The notes below the pieces were generated by a model. The model did no database searches. It saw only the letters and a list, made by a program, of their open reading frames with translations, and was not told the origin of the DNA. DNA of 64,000 bases from Chionoecetes opilio (Eukaryota; Arthropoda; Malacostraca; Decapoda; Majidae): NCBI GenBank assembly GCA_016584305.1, contig JACEEZ010018929.1, positions 1 to 64,000 of the forward strand, in the 5' to 3' direction. Shown here piece by piece: positions 12,005 to 24,276 of this stretch. The translations under genes and the position numbers were made by a program. How positions within the stretch are numbered: the first letter of the stretch is position 1; each line of letters opens with the position of its first letter.

Positions 12005-12761
12005 GGATCATATAGACTGGTTTATCAGTATATATGATATTATACTGTAATCTTCGTAAATGTTTGTTCTATAATATTATCAAATAAAAAACAGTAAAAC
12101 ACGCTAAAGAAATGCCATTACGAGACTATGAAGAAATATGCTTGAACTAATATTCACTTCAACTCTTCGCCATTTAAAACTTTGCGAGTCAACTTTTATC
12201 ATGAAGGGTATCAATAGAAGCGCAATTTTATTAGCTTTCCATTGCTATATTTCGTTATCTGATTAATGAATTAGAACCATGCATAAATTAGCGTTAACTA
12301 AATAAATAAAATCATCAATCGGGTAATTTTCCCGATTGATGAGGTTATTTATTTAGTCAACGCTAATTTATACATGGTACTAATTCATTTATCAGAAAAC
12401 GAAATATATAAGTAAATAAATAACATCATCAATCGGGAAAATTACCCGATTGATGATTTAATTAATTTATTTAACGCTAATTTATGCATGGTTCTAATTA
12501 ATTTATCAGATAACGAAATATAGCAATGGAAAGCTAATAAAATTGCGTTTCTATTGATACCCTTCATGAAAAAAGTTGACTCGCAAAGTTTTAAATGGCG
12601 AAGAGTTAAGTGAATATTAGTTCATGCATATTTCTTCATAGTCTCGTAATGGCATTTCTTTAGCGTGTTTTACTGTTTTTTATTTGATAATATTATAGAA
12701 CAAACATTTAGGAAGATTACAGTATATCATATATACTCATAAACCAGTCTATATGATAATC
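12005..12761. mobile_element. Large palindromic fold-back element, arms about 330 bp
   Basis: The left arm starts GGATCATATAGACTGG and the right arm ends CCAGTCTATATGATAATCC. The arms remain complementary almost to the centre near 12382, with only scattered mismatches. Two smaller hairpins (ATCAATCGGGTAATTTTCCC type) sit near the centre. A single diverged arm of the same family occurs at 42612-42955, so this is a dispersed fold-back repeat and not a local artefact. No ORF is present. Confidence 0.75.
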
Positions 12762-13184
12762 CATAGACCACTATATCTCTTTGTCGGGCGCCCCGCAGGC
12801 CCCTATGCAGCCCCGCAATTCAAAACATTGTCGCGTGTGCAGTCCAGGTATACAGTGGTCTATGAAGCAACATATTATCGAACAAGCTGTGAACGTGTTG
12901 TGAACTGTTGTGTCCAGATAATGTTGGAAGCAGGCTTGGAGTAATTACATTGGTTTGGGTCAATTACAATTACAATTACGACGACTTATCCAACTACTCA
13001 ATAACAATTACAATTACAATTACAAGGAATGGAAAAAATGTTAATTACAATTAGGACTACAATAAATACAATTACTCAATTTTAATATTTCCAAATTCCA
13101 ATTACAATTACAATTACAGCAAAGCTAGTGTTCAATTACATATTTCAATTACATTCTTCATAGTATTAACTGAATTAATTGCTG

Positions 13185-13396
<212 letters not shown>

Positions 13397-13987
13397 AGGG
13401 GTCCCAATGTTTTCAGTTCCAAAAGTTTGTCATGCACACACCCCTAATTTGTTCCACCCCTGAAAACATGCCAGCAAGGTTAATTTCATTCGTGTTCTTC
13501 AATGTTAAGGGTCCCCTCAAACCATGTGTTACTATTGCTGAACGGCTACTCTCTACCTTATACTAATTTTATCATTTTTTGTTTTTGAGGTTATGGCTAC
13601 AAGACAGCAGGAGACTGTGGTTGGTGGGAGTGGTGCGAAATGAACCCCTGGAAATGCTGTCTCAACTCCTGACAGTGGGAGATGTTCTTAGATATAATCG
13701 GTGGTATTCATAGAGGTCCAAATAAACAAGGTCGATGAGGGGACCCTTCCCCTCCTAATAAGGCAATGAAATTTCGCCCATTGTTTTCCTTCTTCATGTG
13801 TCATTAAATAAAGGGGTGTGCGATTTGATTCTTGCGAGAAAAAAAATCCCCCATGTGAGGCTGGGACACCCTAATATATATATATACTAGCCGCAAAGCC
13901 GCCCTCCGGGCGGACTTTTTGGCTAGCTCCTGCGGAGGGCTATTGGTGGGCCGACCACCTGTGTTTGGTGGGCCTTTGGCCCACCAA

Positions 13988-14050
13988 ACACAGACTCTCC
14001 AGATAGCCCCTTCTAACTTTCCTGAAATCATGGATGTAGAAATGTATGTA
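13988..14050. repeat. Segment shared with the CCGTAG-family element at 52 kb
   Basis: The words CAGACTCTCCAGATAG and CTTTCCTGAAATCATGGATG occur in the same order and spacing at 52701-52750, inside the 51722-52831 element, and in reverse at 43720-43752. It is therefore a fragment of that transposon family, here fused to the minisatellite. Confidence 0.6.
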
Positions 14051-14590
14051 TTCCCCCCACCCATTCACTCACCCATTACCCATCACCCCCAACCCATTCA
14101 CTCACCCATTACCCATCACCCCCCACCCATTCACTCACCCATTACCCATCACCCCCCACCCATTCACTCACCCATTACCCATCACCCCCCACCCATTCAC
14201 TCACCCATTACCCATCACCACACACCCATTCACTCCCCATTCCCATCCCCCCACCCATTCACTCACCCATTACCCATCACCCCCCACCCATTCACTCACC
14301 CATTACCCATCACCCCCAACCCATTCACTCACCCATTACCCATCACCACACACCCATTCGCTCACCCATTACCCATCACCCCCCACCCATTCACTCACCC
14401 ATTACCCATCACCCCCCACCCATTCACTCACCCATTACCCATCACCACACACCCATTCACTCACCCATTACCCATCACCCCCCACCTATTCCCTCACCCA
14501 TCACCCCCCACCCATTCACTCACCCATCACCCCACACCCATTACCCATCACCCCACCCATTCACTCACCCATTACCCATCACCCTACATC
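14050..14590. repeat. 33-bp minisatellite, about 15-16 units
   Basis: The unit is CCATTCACTCACCCATTACC followed by CATCACCCCCCAC. Units differ mainly at the C-run or CACAC end, and the last few units are shortened. Because 33 is a multiple of 3, every frame stays open and gives an 11-residue periodic peptide such as HPFTHPLPITP. I do not regard it as a gene: there is no signal peptide, no splice context and no non-repetitive coding sequence. Confidence 0.95.
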
Positions 14591-14779
14591 AAGGCTTCCT
14601 CAATTCTCGCAACCCACTTTTGTTTTCACAATTCTCGCTAATAGGCTGCTAAAAAATAAAAAAAATAAAAGTGATCGGATCATCTCATAAGTGGGCTTAT
14701 GACCTTCCCCTGGTCAACCTGATTCCAAAAATGTGCCATATGAGGTGTTTGCGCCACGGGGGGCGGAACCTATACCACA

Positions 14780-14853
14780 CACACACACAGACAGACAGAC
14801 AGACAGATAGACAGACAGACAGACAGACACACTTTCGCTTATATTATTATAGA

Positions 14854-14939
<86 letters not shown>

Positions 14940-14945
14940 ATAACA

Positions 14946-14977
<32 letters not shown>

Positions 14978-14994
14978 GAATAAGAATAAGAAAC
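14780..14994. repeat. (CAGA)n, (TA)n and (TAA)n microsatellites
   Basis: A CAGA tract (about 14785-14830), a TA tract (14857-14935) and a TAA tract (14935-14980) lie in close succession. Confidence 0.95.
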
Positions 14995-15360
14995 AACTCA
15001 GGAGCAAACTGGGTAGGTAGACGTTGGGCGCGTGGACACTGGACGGTCACTGGACGCGTACGGTTCCTGACAGAAAAGGACAGTTTAATGCTGTCCTTTT
15101 TAAGGAAAATTAGAAGTAAAATTTGGTAAATACTTAGATAAATGAACAAAATTAATTAATATATTTAAATTCTTCTGAGTCTGTCAAAAGGCCAATAAAA
15201 AACCAGTCAAGCAAGGGCCGGATTTGGCTCACGGGTCGATCGCCACTTGATCGCCACTTGTGGCCACTCTGCCCGAACATTTTTGTCCCCCCGGCTCGTG
15301 CACCAATGCTCATGGAGAAGGCTTTTGATATGGTGCTAAGAGATGTTATAGCCTTTTTTT

Positions 15361-15362
15361 TT

Positions 15363-15394
<32 letters not shown>

Positions 15395-15440
15395 TCTCTC
15401 TCTCTCCTTCTCTTCTCTCTCCTCTCTCTCTCTCTCTCCT

Positions 15441-15512
<72 letters not shown>
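15361..15512. repeat. (TC)n microsatellite
   Basis: An interrupted, then pure, TC tract of about 150 bp. Confidence 0.97.
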
Positions 15513-15516
<4 letters not shown>

Positions 15517-16035
15517 CAGTATATCAACGTAATATTTGTAATTTTCTATGATGTAATTGTAATTGTTGTGCTTCTAAACAGTCAATTACAATTACAAATA
15601 CAATTACTTTATGATTGTAAAGTTCAATTACAATTACAATTACAATTACTTGTAAATTAAAATATACAATTACAATTACCCCAAAAATGTGTAATTAATT
15701 ACATTTCAATTAAATTACAATTACAATTACTCCAAGCCTGTTGGAAGCACTGGTTGGGAACATGCTGGCAGCACCGATGAGGACGAGGCAGCGTGGGCGC
15801 CTCCATGCAGACGCAGACGCGCGCATCGCGTCATCGCTTCTGCAAACATGTTCGCAATATTACTGACTCATGTTTCTAAACATCTGTCTAAATACTGTTG
15901 CAAACATACATCTGAACATGTTAAAAACAGTGTTCACAACAGATGTTTGAGCACGTGTGGACGCGCCCTAGACACACGTACATAAAGTTATCAACATATT
16001 CGTCCGGATATCCGCTGAACATAATGGATTATAGC

Positions 16036-16666
16036 CAGTGGCGGCTCGTGATAAAATACAATGGAGGGACTGCAAGCTTCACACAATAGTAGGATATACA
16101 AATTTTACCTATCTCTAGTATGAGTTGTAGTTGATGTTCACGGATTTCAGGGCATGGTAGTAGTGTTGGTAGTAGAGGGGATGGTCATGAGGTGGTGATG
16201 GTAGAATTACAGTATTACTTGAAAATAAAGTCGGTAGCTACCGCTTGATTTCAGTCTTTTCAATTAATGTCAGCTGGGATAAGTTGATGTTTTGCAAATA
16301 CTTCACTCGATTTTCCATAGTCAGAGGGTAATTAAAGAAAGCACGATATAACCACACCGTCTACACGTAGTGTAAACACGAGAGGGACGAGACTCAGCTG
16401 CCTCGGCTGCAGCTCATTGTGTTCACAAGTGGCGCGGCGGTAGCGCAGATATGAATCGTACAGCAAATATGAAAGTAACTTACATTTAGGTCTGATTTTA
16501 ATGAAAATTCACTTAGTAACGTATTGAAAATAACATATGACTTTTTATCATGATATATTTGTTGGGAGTATATCAATTCTGCTGTGTCTCTAAAGGCATC
16601 ATACACCTGGCAGTGAGTGTCTGGGGGTGCTGCAACTCTGCAGCCCTATGCCACGAGCCGCCACTG
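16036..16666. mobile_element. hAT MITE (CAGTGGCGGCTCGTG ends), copy 1
   Basis: The left terminus CAGTGGCGGCTCGTGA is mirrored at the right by CCACGAGCCGCCACTG. Flanks ATTATAGC (16028-16035) and ATTATATC (16667-16674) form an 8-bp duplication with one mismatch. An inverted, truncated second copy lies at 46755-47195. There is no coding capacity. Confidence 0.8.
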
Positions 16667-16674
16667 ATTATATC

Positions 16675-17056
16675 AATCAATCAATCATTGGGGGCATACG
16701 CCGGGGAGCGCGTCGCCTCGCCCACCCTACGACGCCGACGCCACTCCCGGGGCTCACCATGCGCGAGTCCCCATGCAGGCTCCCTTCCCATACCAAGCAA
16801 CTCTCGACAGGAAACATCAACTTGCCCCAGCCACGAGCCTTGTGGGCGCCCCCTTGGCCTCCTCCACGCCGGATTGTCTCTTACAGATACAACCCGATGG
16901 GAAGGATCGGTTTCAGGGTAGCGTGCCACATGCCCATATAGCCGAAGTTGGCGCCGACGGACTATGCAGGTAATAGGCCTCGATTCAGTCTCACGGTGTA
17001 ATCGCTGATTTGACACGTAATCATCCCAGCGATACCCCATGATTCTGCGAAGACGC
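16675..17056 (-). pseudogene. LINE family L1 (GATT-tailed), 5'-truncated 3' end, copy A
   Basis: The minus strand encodes the last about 115 residues of a reverse transcriptase ORF2, including RQLRLYGHVARYPETDPSHR and RRPRGRPQGSWLGQVD, ending AYAPND and a stop. A (GATT)n tail follows at its 3' end (about 16675). The 5' border falls at the codons for LRRIMGYR, so the copy is heavily truncated. It was inserted against the right end of the hAT MITE. Other copies are at 24795, 33973 and 57540. Confidence 0.8.
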
Positions 17057-17078
17057 TTAATTATTAGTATTACCTAAT

Positions 17079-17130
17079 GGCGGTGTGTGGCAGATTGTTT
17101 CGCTCAGCGAGACAATCTGCCACACCGCCC
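17079..17130. repeat. Short near-perfect hairpin
   Basis: GGCGGTGTGTGGCAGATTGT and ACAATCTGCCACACCGCC are inverted repeats separated by a TTCGCTCAGCGAG core that is itself palindromic. Only two bases are unpaired in the stem. It may be a transposon end; no function is evident. Confidence 0.5.
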
Positions 17131-17374
17131 GCTGCTCCCCGGCGCTCCACACGTCTGCACACATATATCGTCGCCGTATAGGTTGGAAATGGGTGCTAAG
17201 CTCTCTGGAAAGGCACAGCTTTCTTGCTGCACCCATACAGGATGCAAGTATATGCCATATCGCACAAAAAAAATATCAGAAACACCCAAAACTCTTCAAG
17301 TACTATATTTTTTCCTGAGTCTACGTGTATTTGTATCAGGGCCGGCTGGGAGGCTTCCTGCTGTGACGTCACCA

Positions 17375-17547
17375 GCATGTTTCCCGCCACGGCTGGAATG
17401 GGGCTGTTGTTTTTCCCGCGCTTTTTACAAAAGTCATGTTTTTAGGGAAATAAGGCGTGGAAATGAATTATTTTTTGTGGATTAGGTATTTTGAATGAAC
17501 ATTCAACATAATAATACAAAGAAAAAATGGGTCTGGACGATTACTTT
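17375..17547 (-). mobile_element. Terminus of the AAAGTAATCGTCCAGACC element family
   Basis: Read on the minus strand it begins AAAGTAATCGTCCAGACCC, then a T-run, and continues with words (TGTTGAATGTTCATTCAAAA, AAAAAGCGCGGG) shared with 22671-22960 and 58352-58560. Only one end is present here. Confidence 0.6.
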
Positions 17548-17679
17548 AAGTTATATACAACCATAAAAACAAAAACAAACAAACAAAGGAAATTGTTGTT
17601 TATGCCCCCCCACCCCCCCCCGAAATGTCTATCCTCGTAAGAAATCAGAATATAGTACTAACAGTCAATTAAAAGTAAT

Positions 17680-17965
17680 GGATCACATGAAGATCCACCA
17701 TCCCAACTATAGACACTTGGGGTGACTGATCTTCATGTGGGTGAAAGTGGTTTAATAACCCAGTTAGGTTAGGTTACCTAACCAATGTCCAGGTTAGGTT
17801 AGTGAACTAGTAGGGGTCGGGGGGGCGCCCCCCTAGTTAGGTCCTTATAGTATTGGTCAATATGGAGTATTGTGTCATATGTCAATAAGTGGATAAAAGG
17901 TTGGCAAGACTAGGGTGGCGGATCTTCAGGAGGTAAAATTGGGGTGGCGGATCTTCATGTAATCC
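17680..17965. mobile_element. Small TIR element with GGAT termini and an internal TTAGG tract
   Basis: The left end GGATCACATGAAGATCCACC is mirrored by GGCGGATCTTCATGTAATCC on the right. Flanks AAAGTAAT and AAAAAAAT are only a loose match for an 8-bp duplication. The interior contains GGTTAGGTTACCTAACC, an inverted pair of TTAGG words. Confidence 0.5.
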
Positions 17966-18218
17966 AAAAAAATTATTACAGCTAGGTTATGGCGATGTGA
18001 CCGCGTCACCTGCCCGTGAACAGCTACCTTCATTTGGTCGCACTAATGATTCACGTAATGCCTTGGACAACCATCTAACACTACCAAAACTATTGCTTCA
18101 GTAGCTGAAATAAGAAATTTGGCCTGAAAAATGAATCAGCTGATGGCGGACAAATTTACCATCCAGAGGCTAGCGAGAAATCTAGCGGGTTTACTATGCT
18201 GCTGGTGAATATATAATT

Positions 18219-18266
18219 GTGACCCCCCCCCCCCCCCAACTGAAAAAATCCTGGGTGCGCCTCTGA
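18219..18266 (-). mobile_element. Orphan transposon terminus (CAGAGGCGCACCCAGGA type)
   Basis: On the minus strand the sequence starts CAGAGGCGCACCCAGGAT and leads into a long G-run, the pattern of many hAT termini in this window. I found no matching opposite end nearby. Confidence 0.4.
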
Positions 18267-18802
18267 TTTAGAAGTCTTTTAAGTTAGCCTACAACATTGG
18301 GATTTTCCCTTATTGGGTTCAGAATCTAGGATAGTCAATACAAACAAAGGAAACCATAATGATGTCACCTACCAAATCAGTAATGGGTTAGTTGTAATGT
18401 TTTTGTTGCAGGCTACACACACTTGCAAATTGCAATGATGCATGCTATTAGGCTACTGTTTGAATTATGCAATGCTAGTTGCTAATCGGATTAATTTTGA
18501 CCTATGTGTAATAGCATAGCAACACAGGCTAACAAACCATTGCGTTATACTAGCCCATTTTACTACCTGCATCACATAACATACTGAGAGATGGTAGCGG
18601 TCTGGGAGGTTTGGTTATCCAGAAGGTTGTGTTTTCGGATGCCATGTAGCGCGCCAGAGGTACGATGTTTACTTTTCATTTCATCCCGCCGCGCGGAGAG
18701 GCAACAGCTTGCTCCCGGCTCCTGCCTCACCCCAGCCGGAGATTTCCGTGGCGGATTAATTCGCCGTAGGATACTCTGGGTGGATTTAACCACTCATCTT
18801 CA

Positions 18803-19470
18803 TCATTTATACATTTTTTCTCATCTTCACTGTCTTTCTTAAGTATATCTTTTGCGTCGTATTACCCAGTAATGTGAATATATACAAGCACACTCGATGA
18901 GAGACGAATCTTCTTGTAAATCAAGGAAGCGTAGCTTTGCTTGTTACGGTTGCATGTATACAGGGCGTGGCGTTCTGTCAGGAGGCCTTGCCTTGCATCC
19001 CTCTGTCACCGGGCAGCGCGGTATCTCAACATGTAACGGCAGCATGTTATTTCTCCGTCAGGAGGCCGCCTGACACACCTCAGTCACGGGGAAGCGAGAC
19101 CAGCTGAGGCAGCGGCCTCTCTCAACTGCCTGTTGTTCTTCGTCAGGTGGCAGCCTGTCCCTCCACAATATCGGTGTAATGCATCTCACCATGTAGCGAC
19201 ATGATTTGTTCTCCGTCAGGAAGCAGCCTAGCTGCCATTCCTCAGTCAAGAGGCAGCTCGGCATATCTCACCATGTAGCGACCTCATTTTGTTCTCATTA
19301 TTTATACATTATTTCTCACCTTCACTGTCTTTTTACGTATATCTTTTGCGTCTCGTTACACAGTAATGTGAATTAATATAAGCGCACTCGATGAGATACT
19401 TAATTACTGTACGAATCCTATAGTTGTAAATAAAGGTAGCGTAGCTTTGCTGTTAAAATTTGGCCTTCCT
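18803..19470. repeat. Direct duplication with intervening short tandem units
   Basis: The block 18803-18965 (TTTATACAT...TTCACTGTCTTT, ATATCTTTTGCGTC, CACTCGATGAGA, GCGTAGCTTTGCT) recurs at 19298-19460 with scattered differences. Between them are three or four degenerate units of about 85-110 bp sharing TCTCCGTCAGGAGGC and CTCACCATGTAGCGAC words. It could be a locally amplified repeat or repeated ends of an unknown element. Confidence 0.6.
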
Positions 19471-20022
19471 TGTCTACCTACTAGTAGGCTACATGTAGCT
19501 ATAGGTGGCAGGGCATGACAGGTTCTGGCTTTCCGTTTTTTCCCCTTTCTGAATGAAGTTTTAATTTTCAGTGATTGCATTTGTTTATATATTTGCTTCC
19601 TCTTATCTTAGGAAATCTTCGTATTGAAGTCGTCATCGGTATAGCTGGTATTTCATAGTAGCCTACTATATAGGGTATAATTAACTTGAGCTTATCTAGA
19701 ATGGAAATTAATTCTCACACAAAATGCACCATGGTGAGCAGCTAGTTGGTGTAAGTAAAAAAAATCTGCTCTAGCTGATTCTTGTCACTTAATTTTTAGT
19801 CTATTACGGTAGCCGTCCCTATATGCCCTATAGTGAAAATGGAACTGTTGAGTACAGTAAGGTTTTATGCTTGAAATGTAATGTACACATCCTAAGGATG
19901 CAGAAACTGCTGGATGCTAATTTGCATTTGTTGAGCAATTTGCATTATTGACCTAATTAGCATATTCGTATTATCTTCCTTGAAGATGGTGGCTTCGGTG
20001 GGCTTGACCCACCGATAAACTA

Positions 20023-20530
20023 ACCTAACCTAACCTAAATCTAACCTAACCTAACCAGATCTAACCAAATATAACCTACCCTAATCAATAATACCCTAAC
20101 CAAACCTCCTATATGGTTGGGGGGCCTCTGGAAGGGGAGGTTGTGTCTGTATGAGTATTAGTCTAAGACAACTATATCATTTCTACAATATGTATATAAG
20201 TTTGGTAAAATTCTAGTGTTTGCCCATACTCTCCCACTTCCCCCAAACAAGTTTGGGCACCTGTGGGAATGCGGGGTTTTCGGGTGGGGAACAAATTATG
20301 CGTCGGAAACACGTAATTTAAGAGTTGTTTAGGGGGTGAAAATTCCCTAGATCTAGGGTAATTTCCTTATATCTAGAGAAATTTGCCTAACCAAAATTAA
20401 CCTAACCTAGCGGGGGCTTGACCCACCGATAACCTAACCTAACCTAACCTAACCAAACCAAACCTAACCAAATCTAACCTAACCTAACCTAACCTAACCT
20501 AACCAAATCTAGCCTAACCTAACCTCCTAG
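20023..20530. repeat. Two clusters of CCTAA/CCAAAT arrays
   Basis: Clusters at 20023-20110 and 20389-20530 contain runs of CCTAA units mixed with CCAAATCTAA variants. They are longer than the tract at 1721 and flank and invade copy 1 of the dispersed repeat. Confidence 0.85.
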
Positions 20531-20784
20531 CGGGGGGGGTTGGGAGGGTTCTCAACACTAAAGTCATCATTCTGTGAGGATCGTCAGGTTCACACGTCTC
20601 TGGACTCAGAAGAAATCCAATGAATTTTCCCTAAATCTAGAGAATTTTTTTTATTTCCATAACTCAAAAAGTATGTGGTTGCGACGCATATTTTGTACCC
20701 CAGCCATATATCCTGCATTCCCCCAGGTCCCCAAGCTTGTTTTGGGGGAGAGGGGGTAGTATGGGCAAACACTAGAATAATACC
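20204..20784. mobile_element. TIR element with GGTA ends and 8-bp duplication
   Basis: The left end GGTAAAATTCTAGTGTTTGC is mirrored by GCAAACACTAGAATAATACC at 20784. An exact 8-bp duplication ATAAGTTT lies on both sides (20196-20203, 20785-20792). The homologous unfilled site is visible in the related repeat at about 37546-37560 (TATGTAAGTTTTCAAGG). It belongs with 37593-38010 and 38472-38973 by its GGTA-type ends. Confidence 0.75.
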
Positions 20785-21557
20785 ATAAGTTTTAAAGGTT
20801 ACGCGGAAGTGCATTAATACTGTACAGTATACTAAACAAAAAATAATATAGAAAACGCATGCGGTAATGGCGGTAGTGACCGCGCAGTTATCGTCCATTA
20901 TAACTGAAACACCAACCGAGAAGTCTTGCCGACATAAAAGTTTTCGGCGACTTCCACGTGTAATAGGTGCAAATGAAAGAATAAAAGGTATTTCGTTATT
21001 GGACAAGTTTTTCGCTTGTCCCAAAATAATTTAAAACTACACTTCAATACAATACATGGACATTGGTTACGTAACATGTCAAAACCCCAGACTCCCCCAA
21101 TCACTAAACTAACCCCCGATATTCGGTCCCTGAATTCACAAACACGGGTAAAAGCTGTTTAAATATATAGATTGGGTACTGTTATGTTAATAAATAAACT
21201 TGTAACTGTCGCTTAATAGGAACTCTTGCCGACGTAAAAAAAATGGAACATTCTCCGACGGTGGCGAGCATTCCTTCCGTTCGGGGACTGTACCATTAAA
21301 GGCTAGCAAACGTGACCAACTACCATTCAGGGGCAATGAGGGTCAAGCGTCCTGAGTGACCTAACCATAGTGCAAGGTCACTGAGGGGCAGGCATCAGAA
21401 CAAAAGTTTCATTCTCAAAAACGTCCAAATTACGATAAAGTGAAACAACATTAATCTAGCCGCGGGATGCCAGGCTCGCCTCGTCCCACAACAATTCTGC
21501 TCACAGGACTCCGCTAGTGGTCTAAAAAACTGGTGCTGCCCAATAACGAACTATAAT

Positions 21558-22050
21558 AGCGCATTTTCGTGACGTTCACCGCCCTGGTTCAGTCCAGTCC
21601 GGACCGGGTCAGGGTGGACTGATGGTCGCGAAAATACATCGAGACTGGCCCCGTCCCATTCGTCGTTCCTATTGGCTGGGGGATCGAGTGGGCGGTACTG
21701 AACTGAACTGTGGAGGCGGCAGGCGTCCATCTTTTCAATATCCTTTTTGTCGTCCGCCTTTTAACCTGTGCTGAAGACTTTACAACTACCACGCCTGTGA
21801 TACTATAGTCTTATGGTCGGCCATCATGGTGTTTCATGTCTTATCAGCAGCACGAGAAGCTCCTGGTCGCCTTCCCCGCTGACTGTAGTGCGCATGCGCC
21901 AGTTCTCCCCACACTGGTCCAAGGTGGTCCTGGTATGTGGGTCGGACCGGACTGGACTGGGCTAGCCCGTTCTAGACTGCCTCGCAAAAACAGTGACCGC
22001 CCGGGACTAGCCCAGTCCAGACCGGGCCAGAGCGGTCGCGAAAATACGCT
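21558..22050. mobile_element. TIR MITE, 493 bp, flanked by ATAAT
   Basis: The left end AGCGCATTTTCGTGACGTTC is mirrored by GCGGTCGCGAAAATACGCT at the right; GTCCAGTCCGGACC and GGACTAGCCCAGTCCAG extend the similarity inward. Both sides carry ATAAT, consistent with a 5-bp target duplication. It is non-coding. Confidence 0.55.
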
Positions 22051-22554
22051 ATAATACAACAAAAACACCGAAGGCAGTCCCTACACGGCTGAGGCGGCCT
22101 CCCACCAAGGCTTGTATCTCCTAAACATTTGTAAACACACGCCGCTGCCGACTACCAATAGGCTTATATTTCAATCCTTACCTCGGTGGTAACGTCTATT
22201 AGGCATAATAAATGACATTTTATTTATATATATGAGATACACTTTCTCTACACCTCCTCATCGAGGTGGTGTAAATCTACACCATAATATTGGCCCTGTG
22301 ACGTCACGGAAATGGAGTAAGTACGCTTGCTGGATCCAGCCAGGGAGGGTTGGCGCAGACTTGCACCGAGGGGTAAAGTCTGGCGTTGTGACGTCATCGA
22401 TTTGGCGCAGATGTAGCTCCTGATCCAAGAAAGTTTTCAAAAGAGGAGTATCTCAGACTTACACTGACATACACCGGCGTATGTGTTTGCTGGATCTGGC
22501 CCCTGATCTGATCAAGAGCACACGTACTGCGCCTTCCACGCACGCACGCACACA

Positions 22555-22573
22555 CATACACACACACATATAT

Positions 22574-22630
<57 letters not shown>
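22555..22630. repeat. (CA)n/(TA)n microsatellite
   Basis: A short CACACACA run passes into about 60 bp of TA repeats. Confidence 0.95.
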
Positions 22631-22632
<2 letters not shown>

Positions 22633-22670
22633 TTAAAAGTGATAGCTAGTTCAGCGTTTATTATCTCCTC

Positions 22671-24045
22671 AAAGTAGTCGTCCAGACCCAATTTTTTTTT
22701 GCCTAATTATGTTGAATAGACATTCAAAACACCTAATCCACCAAAAATAATTGATTTCCAGGCCTTATTTCCGTAAAAACACGACTTTTGTAAAAAGCGC
22801 GTGAAATTTTGTTTCTTCCCTCCAACAGGGCTACGGATGTTATTGATGACGTCACAAAAGGGACGCTCCAATGCAAACAACACTCGTCTGCCTCTGTGAG
22901 ACCTGTCGGCAAATGTTATGATGAGCGATTGTACTTAGGTGTCAGACAGTGAATCTGTCGCTTTGATAGATCTAGAGTACGATGCTTAATCTGAGACCGA
23001 ACTAAATGACGCTGCTCGCGTATATGAGGAAAACGAACCAGATTGTGATGGGAGCCCAACCCTATATGTTTGAGCCAGAGTACGAGGTGGATGAACAGGT
23101 GTTAGCGGAGCCTGCTGAGGTTCAACACTACTACACACACAAACACTTCTACACACACACACAAACACTACTACACACACCAAACACTACACACACACAC
23201 AAACACTACTACACACACACACACAAACACTACTACACACACACACACACACACACTACTACACACACAAACTACTACACACACACAAACACTACTACAC
23301 ACACACACACACAAGCACTACTACACACACACACACACACACAAACACTACTACGCACACACACAAACACAAAGCACTACTACACACCACAAACATACTA
23401 CACACACACACACAACACTACTACACACACACACAAACACTACACGCACACACACAACACAAACACTACTACACACACACACACAAACACTACTACACAC
23501 ACACAAACACTACTACAACCACACACACACACACAACACTACTACACACACACACACACAACTACTACACACCAACACACACACAAACACTACTACACAC
23601 ACACAAACATACAACCACACACACACAACACTACTACCCCACACACACAAACACTACTACACACACACACAAACACTACTACCACACACAAACCACTACT
23701 ACACACACACACACACAACACACTACACCCCCTAAACACACAAACACTACTACACACACACACACAAACACTACTACACACACACACAAACACTACTACA
23801 CACACACACACAGCAGCATGGGAAGAGGAGCCTCCCTTTTGCTACGTCACTGAGCCGTGGCGCATCGTCTGCCAGTTGCCATGAGCGTTTTCGAAGCTCT
23901 GGGAATTTACAGATTTTTATTGCGGATTATTCAAAAACGGCTGACTGGATGCAAGAAGTGACAACATATTGTTGATACACTCGATAATGGCTATACTCTA
24001 ACTACATCAAATCAGGAATGATGAAATGGTCTGGACGATTACTTT
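22671..24045. mobile_element. TIR element (AAAGTAATCGTCCAGACC ends) carrying a minisatellite
   Basis: The left end AAAGTAGTCGTCCAGACCC, then a T-run, is mirrored at 24027-24045 by GGTCTGGACGATTACTTT. The family also occurs at 17375-17547 and 58352-58630. The interior is dominated by the CA-rich minisatellite 23130-23812. A long open frame across the minisatellite is a repeat artefact. The target duplication is unclear. Confidence 0.6.
23130..23812. repeat. AACACTACTACACACAC minisatellite
   Basis: About 30 units of AAACACTACTACACACACAC with variable CA number. The high variability between units suggests slippage within the CA part. Confidence 0.95.
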
Positions 24046-24233
24046 AAAGATATTTTCTCTGTCTTAAGAGTGTCTTATTCTCTTTTGTAATCACTTTTAT
24101 GACTTCGCCGTAGCTTGTCATGTTTGCTGTATCGCGATTTCGGGTCTAAGAACCCTTCTTCAGCAGCATATGGAAGATGTTTTCTCCTCAGGAGTTGAGG
24201 TGAGTATGATTAAGTGAGTGATGATGAGTGAGC

Positions 24234-24235
<2 letters not shown>

Positions 24236-24274
<39 letters not shown>

Positions 24275-24276
24275 CG
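24236..24276. repeat. (TA)n(TG)n microsatellite
   Basis: A compound TA then TG tract. Confidence 0.9.

Larger units (their letters stand above)
20020..21290. repeat. TTAGG-bearing dispersed repeat, copy 1
   Basis: This segment shares ordered blocks with 36720-38340: CCTAACCTCCTA with a G-rich run, GTTGTGTCTGTATGAGTATTA, AGGTTACGCGGAAGTG, AACGGCGGTAGCGACCGC-type words, and TTATCGTCCATTATAACTGA. Both copies carry CCTAA arrays. Copy 1 is interrupted by the element at 20204-20784, which is absent from copy 2. No ORF was found. Confidence 0.55.

Noticed and set aside
14050..14590. Regular repeats resembling a CRISPR array
   Set aside because: There are no unique spacers; the units are contiguous 33-bp tandem copies in a eukaryotic genome.
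13919..14690. Two long overlapping frames of 214-240 codons with HPFTHPLPITP-type repeats
   Set aside because: They are translations of the 33-bp minisatellite, whose length keeps all frames open; there is no unique coding sequence or splice context.
20023..20530. Chromosome end (TTAGG arrays)
   Set aside because: The arrays are short, degenerate, in mixed context and flanked on both sides by ordinary repeats, so they are interstitial.
23006..23884. 292-codon plus-strand frame
   Set aside because: Almost entirely the translation of the CA/CTACTA minisatellite (Thr-His repeats).
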